DNA of 29,475 bases, taken from contig CAKUGW010000024.1 of the NCBI GenBank assembly GCA_934654805.1, forward strand, positions 1-29,475, in the 5' to 3' direction. Below, one piece after another: positions 8,381 to 16,757 of this stretch (positions within the stretch are counted from its first letter, which is position 1; each line of letters begins with the position of its first letter). The notes below the pieces were generated by a model, which saw nothing but the letters and a program-made list of their open reading frames with translations, was not told where the DNA came from and ran no database searches. Source of the stretch: an uncultured Kiritimatiellota bacterium (lineage in GTDB: Bacteria; Verrucomicrobiota; Kiritimatiellia; RFP12; UBA1067). Made by a program: the position numbers and the translations under genes.

Positions 8381-10936
8381 TTACGCCTGCGCCTCGGCGT
8401 CGAACGCCGGACGCTTGCCCTTGTACCACCAGTACATGATCGGCGTCGCGATGAAGACCGACGAGAACGTGCCCGCGATGATGCCGAAGAGCATGATGAG
8501 CGCGAAGTCGAAGATCGAGCCGTCGCCGAACGCGAAGAGCGCCAGGACTGCGAAGAAGGTCGTCAGGGACGTGATGACCGTGCGCGAGAGGCAGGCGTTG
8601 ATCGAGGCGTTGCAGAGCTCGCGGAACGTCATCTTCCTGTCGTGGTGCAGCATCTCGCGGATGCGGTCGAACACGACGACCGTGTCGTTCACCGAGTAGC
8701 CGATGATCGTGAGGATCGCGGTGATGACGATGAGCGAGACCTGGCGGCCGCAGAGCGAGAAGAGGCCGAGCGAGATCAGCGCGTCGTGCGCGAGCGCGAC
8801 GAGGGCGCCGAGGCCGAAGCCGAACTGGAAGCGGAAGCCGACGTAGAGGAGAATCGCGAGGAGCGAGAAGACGACCGCGTAGGTGCCGCTCTTCTTGAGG
8901 TCCGCGCCGACGATCGAGCCGACCTCGTCCACCGACGCGGCCTTGAACTGGGCGTCGGGGAACTTCGCCTGCAGGAGCTTCGTCACGTGCGCGCCGACGT
9001 CGTGGTTCTCCAGCGCCGCGCCCTTGGCCGTCTCGGCCGTCTCGCCGGTCTTCACGAGGAGCGTGGCGTCGCCGACGCCCTCCTGGTACTGGATCACCGC
9101 CGCGTTGTCGAAGCCGTTCAGGGCCTCGCGGATCGCCGCCGTCTCCGGCTTCGCGTCCTGCTTCAGGCTGTAGACGATCGACGTGCCGCCCGTCAGGTCG
9201 ACGGAGAGGACGGCCGCCTTGTTCGTCGCGAGACGCACCGCGAAGACCGCCATCGTGACCGCGACGAGCGCGAACGCGACGCCGACCGTGTACTTCTGGA
9301 CCTTCATGAAGTCGAAGTTCGGCTTCCGGAAGACCTGCATCATCTTGAAGGGCTTCGTGCGGTTCGGGTCGACGCAGTGGTCGAAGACGAGGCGCGTGAC
9401 GACGACGGCCGTGAACATCGAGATGACGACGCCCGCCGTCAGCGTGATCGCGAAGCCGCGCACGGGGCCCGTGCCGACGACGAAGAGGATGACGCCCGTG
9501 ATGATCGTCGTCAGGTTCGAGTCGAAGATCGCCGTGAACGCGCGGCCGTAGCCGTTCGCGATCGCCTGGCCGGCCGTGCGGCCCGCCTGGAACTCCTCGC
9601 GGATGCGCTCGAAGATGAGGACGTTCGCGTCAACCGCCATGCCGAGCGAGAGGACGAGGCCGGCGATGCCCGGCATCGTGAGGACGGGCAGCTGCATCGA
9701 GCCGCCGCCGCCCATCGAGGGGTCGTGCGCGAAGACGCCGAGGACGTTCGCGCAGAGGACGAGCGCGGTCGGCAGGAGCGCGATGTCGAGGAAAAGCGCG
9801 ATGTCGGCGACGAGGCCGGCGCGCCAGTAGTAGATGAACATGAAGATCGCGACGAGGCAGAAGCCCATCGTCGCGGCGACCGCGCCCGCGTGGATCGCGT
9901 CGTCGCCGACCGTCGGGGCGACCGTCGTCTCGGCGAGGATCTTCAGCGGCGCGGGCAGTGCGCCCGCGTTCAGCTCGTCCGCCAGCTTCTTCGCGCTCTT
10001 CGCGTCGAAGCGGCCCGTGATCTCGCCCTGCGCGCCGATCTCGCTGTTGATGACCGGCGCGGAGATGAGCGTGTCGTCGAGGACGATCGCGAGCTGGCGG
10101 CCGCGGTCGGTCGGGTTCTTCGGGCCGTGCGCCTTGTAGTTGCGCGTCAGGGTCGAGAACTTGCGCCCGCCCTCGCCGGAGAGGCGGAAGCCGATCGAGA
10201 GCCCGCCCGACGTCGGATCGCGCTGGACGGCGGCCGAGACGAGGTCCTCGCCCGTCACGCGCGGCTCGGTCGAGCGCGCGACGTAGTTCGGCGAGTACGT
10301 GCCGTCGCCGTTGTCCTCCAGCATGAAGCTGTAGCGGGCGTCCGGCGCCTCGAACGCCGCGAGGCGCGCGGCGTAGCCCGGCTTCTGGGAAATCTCGGGC
10401 CAGTTCTCCAGGCGCGCATAGCCGTTGCCGCTCTTCTTGTAGCCCTCCGGCGCGACGTCCTTCGAGAGGAGCTTCGCGACGAGCTGGTCGTTCTTCGGGT
10501 GCGTCAGGCGGAACTCCAGGAACGCCGCGCTCTGGAGCGACGCCTTCGCGGCCTTGCGCACCTCCTCGTCGACGCCGGGGAGCTGCACGAGCAGGCGGTG
10601 GCCCTTCAGGCCCTGGATGACCGGCTCGTTCGTCCCCATCGCGTCCACGCGGCGGCGGATGACGGAGATGATGCGGTCGTCGCAGCCCGCCAGCGTCTTC
10701 TCGATCTCGCGCTCGACGGCGCCGGGCGTGTTCGTGATCGCCGGGTTCGCCGCGATGATCGACTGCGCGAGCTTGTCGGTGTCGACGCCGAGCGTGAAGG
10801 ACGTGCCGCCCTTCAGGTCGAGGCCGAACCGGAACTTCTCGGCCGGCGGCGTGCAGACGTAATAGGAAATACCCGCGATCAGCAGCAGGATGAGCCACTT
10901 CCAGATGTTGTTCCGGACAACCGAGTCTTTAGCCAT
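8381..10936 (-). CDS. secDF: Fused protein translocase subunit SecDF
   Basis: The product is 851 aa, a SecD-SecF fusion of 12 membrane helices that uses the proton gradient to assist Sec-dependent export. The SecD part has FGLDLKGG at 37-44, a large periplasmic domain to about 340 and GMAVDANVLIFERIREE near 432-448. The SecF part starts near 545 with VDLTGGTS at 579-586 and YSVNDTVVVFDRIRE near 747-761. A Gly-rich loop, DPSMGGGGSMQ (405-415), sits in the SecD helical part. A good promoter lies upstream. The ribosome site (AGAGGA) is about 12 bases from the ATG and weak. The YejB-like gene follows without a gap. Confidence 0.97.
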   Translation of the reverse strand: MAKDSVVRNNIWKWLILLLIAGISYYVCTPPAEKFRFGLDLKGGTSFTLGVDTDKLAQSIIAANPAITNTPGAVEREIEKTLAGCDDRIISVIRRRVDAMGTNEPVIQGLKGHRLLVQLPGVDEEVRKAAKASLQSAAFLEFRLTHPKNDQLVAKLLSKDVAPEGYKKSGNGYARLENWPEISQKPGYAARLAAFEAPDARYSFMLEDNGDGTYSPNYVARSTEPRVTGEDLVSAAVQRDPTSGGLSIGFRLSGEGGRKFSTLTRNYKAHGPKNPTDRGRQLAIVLDDTLISAPVINSEIGAQGEITGRFDAKSAKKLADELNAGALPAPLKILAETTVAPTVGDDAIHAGAVAATMGFCLVAIFMFIYYWRAGLVADIALFLDIALLPTALVLCANVLGVFAHDPSMGGGGSMQLPVLTMPGIAGLVLSLGMAVDANVLIFERIREEFQAGRTAGQAIANGYGRAFTAIFDSNLTTIITGVILFVVGTGPVRGFAITLTAGVVISMFTAVVVTRLVFDHCVDPNRTKPFKMMQVFRKPNFDFMKVQKYTVGVAFALVAVTMAVFAVRLATNKAAVLSVDLTGGTSIVYSLKQDAKPETAAIREALNGFDNAAVIQYQEGVGDATLLVKTGETAETAKGAALENHDVGAHVTKLLQAKFPDAQFKAASVDEVGSIVGADLKKSGTYAVVFSLLAILLYVGFRFQFGFGLGALVALAHDALISLGLFSLCGRQVSLIVITAILTIIGYSVNDTVVVFDRIREMLHHDRKMTFRELCNASINACLSRTVITSLTTFFAVLALFAFGDGSIFDFALIMLFGIIAGTFSSVFIATPIMYWWYKGKRPAFDAEAQA

Positions 10937-10975
10937 AATCGAATTTTATCCTCTTTGTTGAGATTTTGAAGGGAA

Positions 10976-11005
10976 ATTATACCATAGTTCGTTTCGGCAA
11001 ATCAA
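10976..11005 (-). promoter_or_regulatory. sigma70-type promoter of secDF
   Basis: On the minus strand TTGATT (11000-11005) and a perfect TATAAT (10976-10981) are 18 bases apart. The -35 box overlaps the TGA of the upstream coiled-coil gene. This gives secDF its own promoter, with about a 35-base leader. Confidence 0.75.
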
Positions 11006-11952
11006 GGGCGCGACGACGGCGCGCCCGCGAACTCCCAGTCGGGATAGAGGGACTTGAGCGCCTTGCGGCAGTAGTCGGCGTCGAGGACGCGGTCTTCCTT
11101 CAGGGCCGCGACATAGAGCCGTTCGAGCGCGGCGACGATGGCCGCGCGCACCTGCGCGGCCTCGGCGGCGGCGGCTTCGGACGCCAGTCGCTCGGCGCGC
11201 GCGAGGCGGCGGGTCGCGCGCGGCAGCGTCTTGTCGTCCTCGGCGCGGTACGCCTTCTTCTCCTGCTTGCGGACGTTCCCGTCGGCGTCGATGACGGTGT
11301 CCTCCATGCCGCCGGCCCACGCGAGATCCGTCACCGTCTTCTCCGGCTGCAGCGCGCGCTCGCGCGCCTCCAGGTCCTGCCGCCATTCGCGCAGGTCGCG
11401 CGCGGCCGTCTCGAAGTCGATCTTGCGGAGCTCCAGGAGCTTCGCCTCGGCGATGACCTTCTCGGAACGGAGCCTCTCCGCCGCGAGCGCGTCCGCCGCC
11501 GCCTCGGCCTGGGCCTCCTCGGCTTTCCGGACGGCGACGGCCTTCGCCTTCTCGTCCGCCGCCGCCTCGGCCTTGAGCTTTGCCGCGAGGCGGTTCTCCT
11601 TCGCCGTCTCGGCCGCCGCCTCGGCCTGCTGCCGCTGCGCCTCGGCCTGGGCGCGCCGTTCCTTCGCCGCCTCGGCGTCCGCGCGCGCCTGCGCGGCGGC
11701 GGCCTCCTTCGCGGCGCGGTCTTCCTTCGCCTGTTCGCGCGCCGCCTCGGCCGCGCGCGCCTTCGCCTCTTCGGCTTCGGCGGTCTTCGTCGCGGCCTTG
11801 GCGAGCGCCGCCGCCTTCTCGGCGGCGGCCGCCTCGGCCTCGGCGCGCGCCTGCGCCTCGGACGAGCGGCTGACGCTCACGACGACCGCCGCCACCGCCG
11901 CCGCCAGGATGGCGAGCGCAAGGGCGATGAAAGAGATGTTCCTTTGATTCAT
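11002..11952 (-). CDS. Membrane-anchored coiled-coil protein of unknown function
   Basis: The product is 316 aa and matches no family I recognise. Residues 8-27 form one hydrophobic N-terminal anchor. Residues 30-175 are almost entirely Ala, Glu, Lys, Arg and Gln with heptad-like spacing, a long helical coiled coil like that of TolA. A C-terminal part of about 100 residues (from TVTDLAWAGGMEDTVIDADGNV onwards) looks folded and ends with ALKSLYPDWEFAG. The start at 11952 has GGAG seven bases upstream. It lies between the secretin and secDF, so an envelope-spanning or secretion-related scaffold role is possible but only inferred. The Ala-rich composition could attract spurious TolA hits. Confidence 0.7.
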   Translation of the reverse strand: MNQRNISFIALALAILAAAVAAVVVSVSRSSEAQARAEAEAAAAEKAAALAKAATKTAEAEEAKARAAEAAREQAKEDRAAKEAAAAQARADAEAAKERRAQAEAQRQQAEAAAETAKENRLAAKLKAEAAADEKAKAVAVRKAEEAQAEAAADALAAERLRSEKVIAEAKLLELRKIDFETAARDLREWRQDLEARERALQPEKTVTDLAWAGGMEDTVIDADGNVRKQEKKAYRAEDDKTLPRATRRLARAERLASEAAAAEAAQVRAAIVAALERLYVAALKEDRVLDADYCRKALKSLYPDWEFAGAPSSRP

Positions 11953-11983
11953 GACAAGGCTCCGTTAAGGGGAAATGAGGCTC

Positions 11984-12262
11984 GAGACGACGTGAGAGAC
12001 GCGAGGGGCGCGAGAGACTCGGGAAATGACGCGAGTGATGTGAGGGTCATGAGAGACGTGGGAAATGACGCGAGAGACGCGAGGGGCGCGAGAGACTTGG
12101 GAAATGACGCGAGAGACTTGAGGGTCATGAGAGACAAGAGGCCTCTCGCCCCTCGCGTCTCTCATGTCTCTCATGTCATCTCCTCTCAAGTCTCTCGCGT
12201 CTCTCATGTCACTCGCCGCTCGCGTCTCTCATGTCTCTCTCGTCTCTCAAGTCACTCGCGTC
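11984..12262. repeat. Nonamer repeat field forming a giant inverted repeat
   Basis: This gene-free stretch separates gspD from the coiled-coil gene. On the plus strand its left part is built of purine-rich nonamers of the type GAGAGACNN (variants ending GC, TT, GT, AA) with interspersed GGGAAATGACGC. Its right part is the complementary set TCTCTCATG, TCTCTCGCG and TCTCTCAAG. The two meet at the palindrome AGAGGCCTCT (12137-12146). A 57-base unit is duplicated at 11994-12050 and 12072-12128 with few differences. RNA from either strand could fold into a long, imperfect double-stranded stem. The last nonamers run into the gspD stop codon. Confidence 0.85.
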
Positions 12263-14963
12263 ATTCGGCCTTCCCGTTCGTTCCGGCCTTCGCGTCCGTC
12301 TCGCCCTTCGCCTTTTCGGGCGCGTCGTCCTTCTTCATCTCGGCCTCGGCCTCGGCGAGCTTTCGCGCGCGCACCTCTTCCGCAAGCTTGCGAAGCGCGC
12401 TCTGGCTCTTCTCGTCGAGCATCTTCTCCTCCAGCTCCTCCTGCGCCTCCTCTTCAAGCTCCTCCTTGTGCATCTTCAGCCAGAGGTTGCGTTCCTCGAC
12501 CGTGAGCCCCTTCAGCTTCTGCGCACGCTTGACCTTCTCCTGCTCGATGGCAAGGCGCGCCTGGCGCTCCTCGTCCTGCTTCTTCCACTCGTCCTGCAGA
12601 CGGCGCATCTGCTCCTTCTTCGTGACCGGATCGGCCAACGCCGACGCCGACCAGCCGCGGTCGTCCCACGGACGCGGATCGCTCAGAACCTTCTTGCGCC
12701 GCAAAGCCTCGACCTGCGCCGCCTCGCTGTCGTCCAGCACATAGGGCGTCATGAAGACCAGAAGCTCATTACGCGTCTCGGACGACGAAGTCGAGCCAAA
12801 GAGATACTTTCCGATCCACGGAATGTCCTTCAGAATCGGGATGCCGCCCTCGCTTTCGGAGATCTTCGTTTCCGTCAGTCCGCCCAGCACAACCGTCTGG
12901 CTGTTCTCCAGCAGCACGTCCGCCGCCATCTTGCGCTTGAGCGACGTGTCGATCTGCACCTCGTTGCTGGACGGATCGAGAATCGTCTGCTTCGCGCCCA
13001 GCTGCGAATACTCCTCCTCGACCTCCAGCATGACAGTGCCGTTCGGATTGATCTTCGGCGTGACCTTGATGGTGATGCCGAGCTCTTCGGACGAATACTG
13101 CGGCGCAGTGGAATTGCCCGACGCATAGACCGACGACGACACCTGATAGCCCGTCAGGAACTGGCGCTTCTGCGTCGCGTCAATCGTAGCCTCCTTGTTG
13201 TCCACCGTCATGATGACGGGGGAGGCAACGTACTTCGAGCGCGAATCGTTTTTCGACGCCTTGATGACCGCGCCGAGGTCCAGCCGCTCGGAATAGACGC
13301 CATACGTCAAGCCCACGCCACCCGGCGTGAACAGGGCGGGGAGACTCTTGCCGACCGCATTGATGAACGCATTCGTGAGCCCGCTCGCCGCCGTGGCGAC
13401 GATGTTCTGCCCGCCGCCGCCGCCAATCGCCTGGCGATACTGGTCGCCCTTCGCCTGCATGCCATGCACCCAGTCGATTCCGGTCGAGATGTCGTCACCC
13501 AGCTGAACCTCGATGATGACCGTCTCGATCAGCACCTGCGAGAGCTTGATGTCCATCGACTCGATGATCGACTCGATCGTGGGCACGAGCTCCTTGTTCG
13601 TCATGACGACGAGGCCGTTGATGCGCTTGTCGGCGAGGACGGTCGTGTTCTCCTTCGAGAGCTCGCCGGCCTTCGCCTCGCCCGTGCGCTGGTTCGCCGG
13701 CTTCCGCGCCGCCGGCGGCGAATTGCTGCGCGTGATGTTGCCGCCCGCGCCCTGCTTCGCGTTCGGGTTCGTGTTCTTCGTCTTGTTCTGCGACGACGAC
13801 GAGTTGCCGATCAGGTCGTTGATCATGTCCGAAACGTCCTCGGCGTCCGCGTACTTCAGGCGGTAGACCTTCACGACCGTGTCCGGCGTCGTCTCGACGT
13901 CCAGCTGCTCGATCACCTTGTCGAAGAAGTCCATGTTCGCCTTTGACGTGATGATGATGAGCTTGTTCGACCGCTCGTCCGGCACGATCAGCACCTTGCC
14001 GCGGATCATGCCGCGGTCGGCGTCCGAGACGTTCATGAAGATCGACTCGTTGTTCACGGGCTGCGCCGCCGGCTGGGGCTCCGCCCGGTTGCGCCCCAAA
14101 AGCCCCCGCCGCAGCATCGGGCGGTTGAACGGCTGCTGCTGCGCCGAGGGGTTCGTCGGTGCCTTGTTCTTCTCCTGCCACTTCATCGCGTCGTCGACGA
14201 TCGCCTGAAGGGCCTTCTGCACGTCATCGACCGCCGCGTGCTTGATCTGGCGCACGAAGACCTGCTCCGTCACGGGCGCGGCGACGTCGATCGCCCGCGC
14301 GATCTCCAGCATGCGGTTGATGTTCTGCTCCGTGTCCGTGACGAGGATCTTGTTCGTCCGCTCGAAGACGATGAGAAGACCCGCGTTCGACTTGAAGCCC
14401 TCCAGCACCTTCTGCGCGTCCTCGGCCGTCATGTTCGTGAACGGAATCATCATCGAGACGACCTTGCCGCTCTCGCCGAGCTTCGTCTCGGAATCCATGA
14501 GGATCGGAATGCCCTCCTTGCGCACGTCCTTGCGCGGCAGGGCGCGGATGAAGCTGTCCTTGTACGGCTCGAGGTGGATGCCGTTCATTTCCAGCACGGT
14601 CTCGATCGCCTCCAGGTACTCCTCGCGCGAGAGCTTCTGCCCCTGCTTGGACTTGAGCGTGATCGTCGCCGACGGGCAGGCCGGGTCCTTGAGGATGGTC
14701 TTGCCGACCTCGTCGCCGTAGGCCATGATGATGATGTCGCTCGCCGCGCCGTCCCAGTTGAGGGCGTGGCTTCCCGTCGGCTGCGGCGTCGCCTCGTCGT
14801 CCGTCACCGCCGGCGGCTGCGCCGCAGCCGCCGGGCGCGCGGCGCTGTCCGGGCGCGCGTCACCGGCGCGCCCGCCGAGAAGCCGTGAGCGCAGCGACGG
14901 CGCCGCCGCGAACGCCGACAGGGCGACCGCACAGGACAGGACACTGATTGTTGCTCTTTTCAT
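12261..14963 (-). CDS. gspD: Type II secretion/type IV pilus-like secretin (GspD family)
   Basis: The product is 900 aa and forms the outer-membrane channel. A signal peptide (MKRATISVLSCAVALSAFAAA) is followed by a low-complexity linker. N-type domains span roughly 65-480, with repeated VPDERSNKLIIITSK and VLADKRINGLVVMTN motifs. The secretin domain starts near 500 (QVLIETVIIEVQLGDD). It ends in the classical signature VVLGGLTETKISESEGGIPILKDIPWIGKYLFG and LLVFMTPYVL. An unusual extension of about 157 residues (744-900), Glu/Lys/Ala-rich and probably coiled coil, follows where most secretins stop. The start at 14963 is set by the signal peptide and by an AGGAAGGG ribosome site that belongs to the purine repeat upstream. 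It is the last of gspL-gspM-gspD. Confidence 0.95.
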   Translation of the reverse strand: MKRATISVLSCAVALSAFAAAPSLRSRLLGGRAGDARPDSAARPAAAAQPPAVTDDEATPQPTGSHALNWDGAASDIIIMAYGDEVGKTILKDPACPSATITLKSKQGQKLSREEYLEAIETVLEMNGIHLEPYKDSFIRALPRKDVRKEGIPILMDSETKLGESGKVVSMMIPFTNMTAEDAQKVLEGFKSNAGLLIVFERTNKILVTDTEQNINRMLEIARAIDVAAPVTEQVFVRQIKHAAVDDVQKALQAIVDDAMKWQEKNKAPTNPSAQQQPFNRPMLRRGLLGRNRAEPQPAAQPVNNESIFMNVSDADRGMIRGKVLIVPDERSNKLIIITSKANMDFFDKVIEQLDVETTPDTVVKVYRLKYADAEDVSDMINDLIGNSSSSQNKTKNTNPNAKQGAGGNITRSNSPPAARKPANQRTGEAKAGELSKENTTVLADKRINGLVVMTNKELVPTIESIIESMDIKLSQVLIETVIIEVQLGDDISTGIDWVHGMQAKGDQYRQAIGGGGGQNIVATAASGLTNAFINAVGKSLPALFTPGGVGLTYGVYSERLDLGAVIKASKNDSRSKYVASPVIMTVDNKEATIDATQKRQFLTGYQVSSSVYASGNSTAPQYSSEELGITIKVTPKINPNGTVMLEVEEEYSQLGAKQTILDPSSNEVQIDTSLKRKMAADVLLENSQTVVLGGLTETKISESEGGIPILKDIPWIGKYLFGSTSSSETRNELLVFMTPYVLDDSEAAQVEALRRKKVLSDPRPWDDRGWSASALADPVTKKEQMRRLQDEWKKQDEERQARLAIEQEKVKRAQKLKGLTVEERNLWLKMHKEELEEEAQEELEEKMLDEKSQSALRKLAEEVRARKLAEAEAEMKKDDAPEKAKGETDAKAGTNGKAE

Positions 14964-14978
14964 AAATTCCCTTCCTTT

Positions 14979-15010
14979 ACTCTTCCACCTTTCCACTCTT
15001 CCACCTTTCC
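14979..15010. repeat. Tandem 16-mer between gspM and gspD
   Basis: ACTCTTCCACCTTTCC is repeated twice without a gap (plus strand), continuing partly on both sides. In the coding direction it is purine-rich and its last bases provide the gspD ribosome-binding site. The arrangement of a stop codon, a purine repeat and then the next start matches the pseudopilin cassette. Confidence 0.85.
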
Positions 15011-15012
15011 AC

Positions 15013-15546
15013 CTACTCCCTCATGTACGCGCAGTTGAGCGTGAAGTCGCCGCGCAGGTAGCCTTTCTTCGCGCTGGGGCGGAAGCGCAGCTCGGCGATG
15101 TCGAAAAGCCCCTCGTCCGAATTCTCCAGCTCGTGCAGGAACTTGACGAGCGCCTCCAGCGAGCCTTCCCAGCTCGCGTCGATCGGCAGCACCGTCACGT
15201 CGTCGATCTCCAGCTTCTCCTTCTGCGTGCCGCGCTGCGAGATCTGAATGAGGTTGCGCGTCGCGATCTCGCCCATCTTCTGCAGCCACGTCGTGTCCGT
15301 TGCCTTGCCCGCCGCGAACGTCGGCATCGCCGCCTTCTCCGTCTCGTACGCCGCGTCCCACTTCGCCTTGTCGGCAATGAGCCGCTCCTCCTTCAGGTAC
15401 GTCGCCTTCGCCTGCCCGTAGCGGCGCGCGGCCTTCTTCCAGGCGGACTCCGCCGAGAGGAACCACGCCAGCGCCGCGATCACGTAGAGCCCGACGACGG
15501 CCAGGACGGCGAAAGCGGCCTTCTGCTTCAGCGTCATCGCGTTCAT
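15013..15546 (-). CDS. GspM/PilO-like inner-membrane assembly protein
   Basis: The product is 177 aa. A short cytoplasmic N-terminus is followed by one membrane helix (about 10-30), a helical region (31-90) and a C-terminal alpha/beta domain with a pattern like PilO and GspM (LEIDDVTVLPIDASWEGSLEALVKFLHELEN). Such proteins pair with GspL/PilN and link the cytoplasmic ATPase to the secretin. The start overlaps the gspL-like stop by ATGA. Position between gspL and gspD and topology support the call, since sequence conservation in this family is weak. Confidence 0.75.
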   Translation of the reverse strand: MNAMTLKQKAAFAVLAVVGLYVIAALAWFLSAESAWKKAARRYGQAKATYLKEERLIADKAKWDAAYETEKAAMPTFAAGKATDTTWLQKMGEIATRNLIQISQRGTQKEKLEIDDVTVLPIDASWEGSLEALVKFLHELENSDEGLFDIAELRFRPSAKKGYLRGDFTLNCAYMRE

Positions 15547-16715
15547 TCCTCTTCCTCCTTCGCCTCGAAGCCGAGGTCCAGGTCGAACCGCTGCCGGCCC
15601 TTCGACATGCTGAGCTTGCCGAGCTCGACGGTCTGGAAGACCCGCTCGGCGTCCTCGTCTTCGCCGAACGCCAGCTCCTCCATCGCGTTTTTGAAGTCGT
15701 AGACTTCGGTGTCCGTCTCGGCGTCGCCCGAAATCCGAAGCCCCGTCTTGCGGTCATAGCTCCAGTTCGAGAGCGTGACGCCGGCGGGCAGACGGTCCGA
15801 CACCGCCTTCATGATCTCCAGCGCGCCGCGCCCGTGGTCGGAATACTCCTTGAAGACGTCCACCTTCTTCTTCTTGTCGCTCACGAGGCGGTACTGCCGC
15901 GCGTGCTGTCTCGACAGGCCCTTCTGGTGGTCGGCCATGAACCCGTAGACGACCGGCACGCCGAAGAGGACGCCCATCACGAGAAGCCACAGCCCGACGG
16001 CGACGGAGAGCCGCCGCACGAGCGTCGCCTTGAAGCGCGTCTCCTCCAGCACCTCGCGCCAGCTCGCCGGCAGGGCGTTCAGGGCCGACGGGTCCAGCGA
16101 CCGCTCCGCGACGCCCTCGACCGCCGCGTCGGACGCCTCGACCTCGACCGTTTCGGCGAGCGGCTTCGGCCCGCCGAACGACTCCGCCTCCAGCAGGAGC
16201 AGCATCTCCTCGCGTTCCCGGTCGCCCGCGTCGGCTAGCCCGCGCAACGCGACGGGCTGGTCGCCGTCCAGCACGATCAGCGCCTGGCCGTCCGGCGACG
16301 TGATGCGGACGAGTCGCCGCTTTCCGTCGGAGGCGTCAAAGCGCCCCCAGATCGCGCGCAGCTGGCCGAGGGCCAGCAGGTCGATGCGCGTCACGTTGAG
16401 CTTCTGCGCGTCCAGCGCCTCGGCGAGGTCGTCCGTCGCGCTCTCCGGCAGCGCCGCCGCGAGGACGACCGAGCCCTCCGCCGTCTCGCGCACCGTCTCG
16501 CAGCTGACCGTCAGCGGCTCGTCGGGAAACGGGCTCAGTGCCTGCAGGACCGGCGTCGCCACGGCGACGGCGTCCTCGCCCGCCGGCACGCGCACCATTT
16601 TCGCGAGCAGCCGGTTGAGCGGCAGCGCCAGCACCGCCTCGCGCCCGGGGTTCCCGGACTTGACGACGCGGAGCGTTCCGCCCTCGAAGACGGCAATCTG
16701 AAAGTCCTTCTGCAT
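15543..16715 (-). CDS. GspL / PilM-PilN-like assembly platform protein
   Basis: The product is 390 aa. Residues 1-225 form a cytoplasmic region with the layout of the GspL/PilM actin-like fold. One membrane helix (about 235-258) follows, then a periplasmic part with a coiled coil and the PilN-like segment LPAGVTLSNWSYDRKTGLRISGDA near 310-333. GspL recruits the secretion ATPase and contacts GspM. It is first in the gspL-gspM-gspD operon. No ribosome site is visible before the ATG, and the -10 box is only 12 bases upstream, suggesting an almost leaderless transcript. ATPase (GspE) and GspF genes are not in the window. Confidence 0.78.
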   Translation of the reverse strand: MQKDFQIAVFEGGTLRVVKSGNPGREAVLALPLNRLLAKMVRVPAGEDAVAVATPVLQALSPFPDEPLTVSCETVRETAEGSVVLAAALPESATDDLAEALDAQKLNVTRIDLLALGQLRAIWGRFDASDGKRRLVRITSPDGQALIVLDGDQPVALRGLADAGDREREEMLLLLEAESFGGPKPLAETVEVEASDAAVEGVAERSLDPSALNALPASWREVLEETRFKATLVRRLSVAVGLWLLVMGVLFGVPVVYGFMADHQKGLSRQHARQYRLVSDKKKKVDVFKEYSDHGRGALEIMKAVSDRLPAGVTLSNWSYDRKTGLRISGDAETDTEVYDFKNAMEELAFGEDEDAERVFQTVELGKLSMSKGRQRFDLDLGFEAKEEEE

Positions 16716-16727
16716 TCAAATTCGGGC

Positions 16728-16757
16728 ATTATACCAAATTCTCGACGGTCATACCAA
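16728..16757 (-). promoter_or_regulatory. Promoter of the gspL-gspM-gspD operon
   Basis: On the minus strand TTGGTA (16752-16757) and a perfect TATAAT (16728-16733) have an 18-base spacer. The -10 overlaps the TAA of the preceding fucokinase gene and lies 12 bases before the gspL-like ATG. The mRNA would have a leader of only about 5-7 bases. Confidence 0.6.

Noticed and set aside
11949..12137. A 62-codon minus-strand frame ending in an ATGA overlap with the coiled-coil gene
   Set aside because: It begins with TTG in the repeat field, consists of translated nonamers (SLASFP, SLAPLAS) and has no ribosome site. The open frame follows from the period of nine.
11984..12262. Possible CRISPR array
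   Set aside because: Units are 9 bases with no unique spacers of constant length, and the two halves are in opposite orientation.
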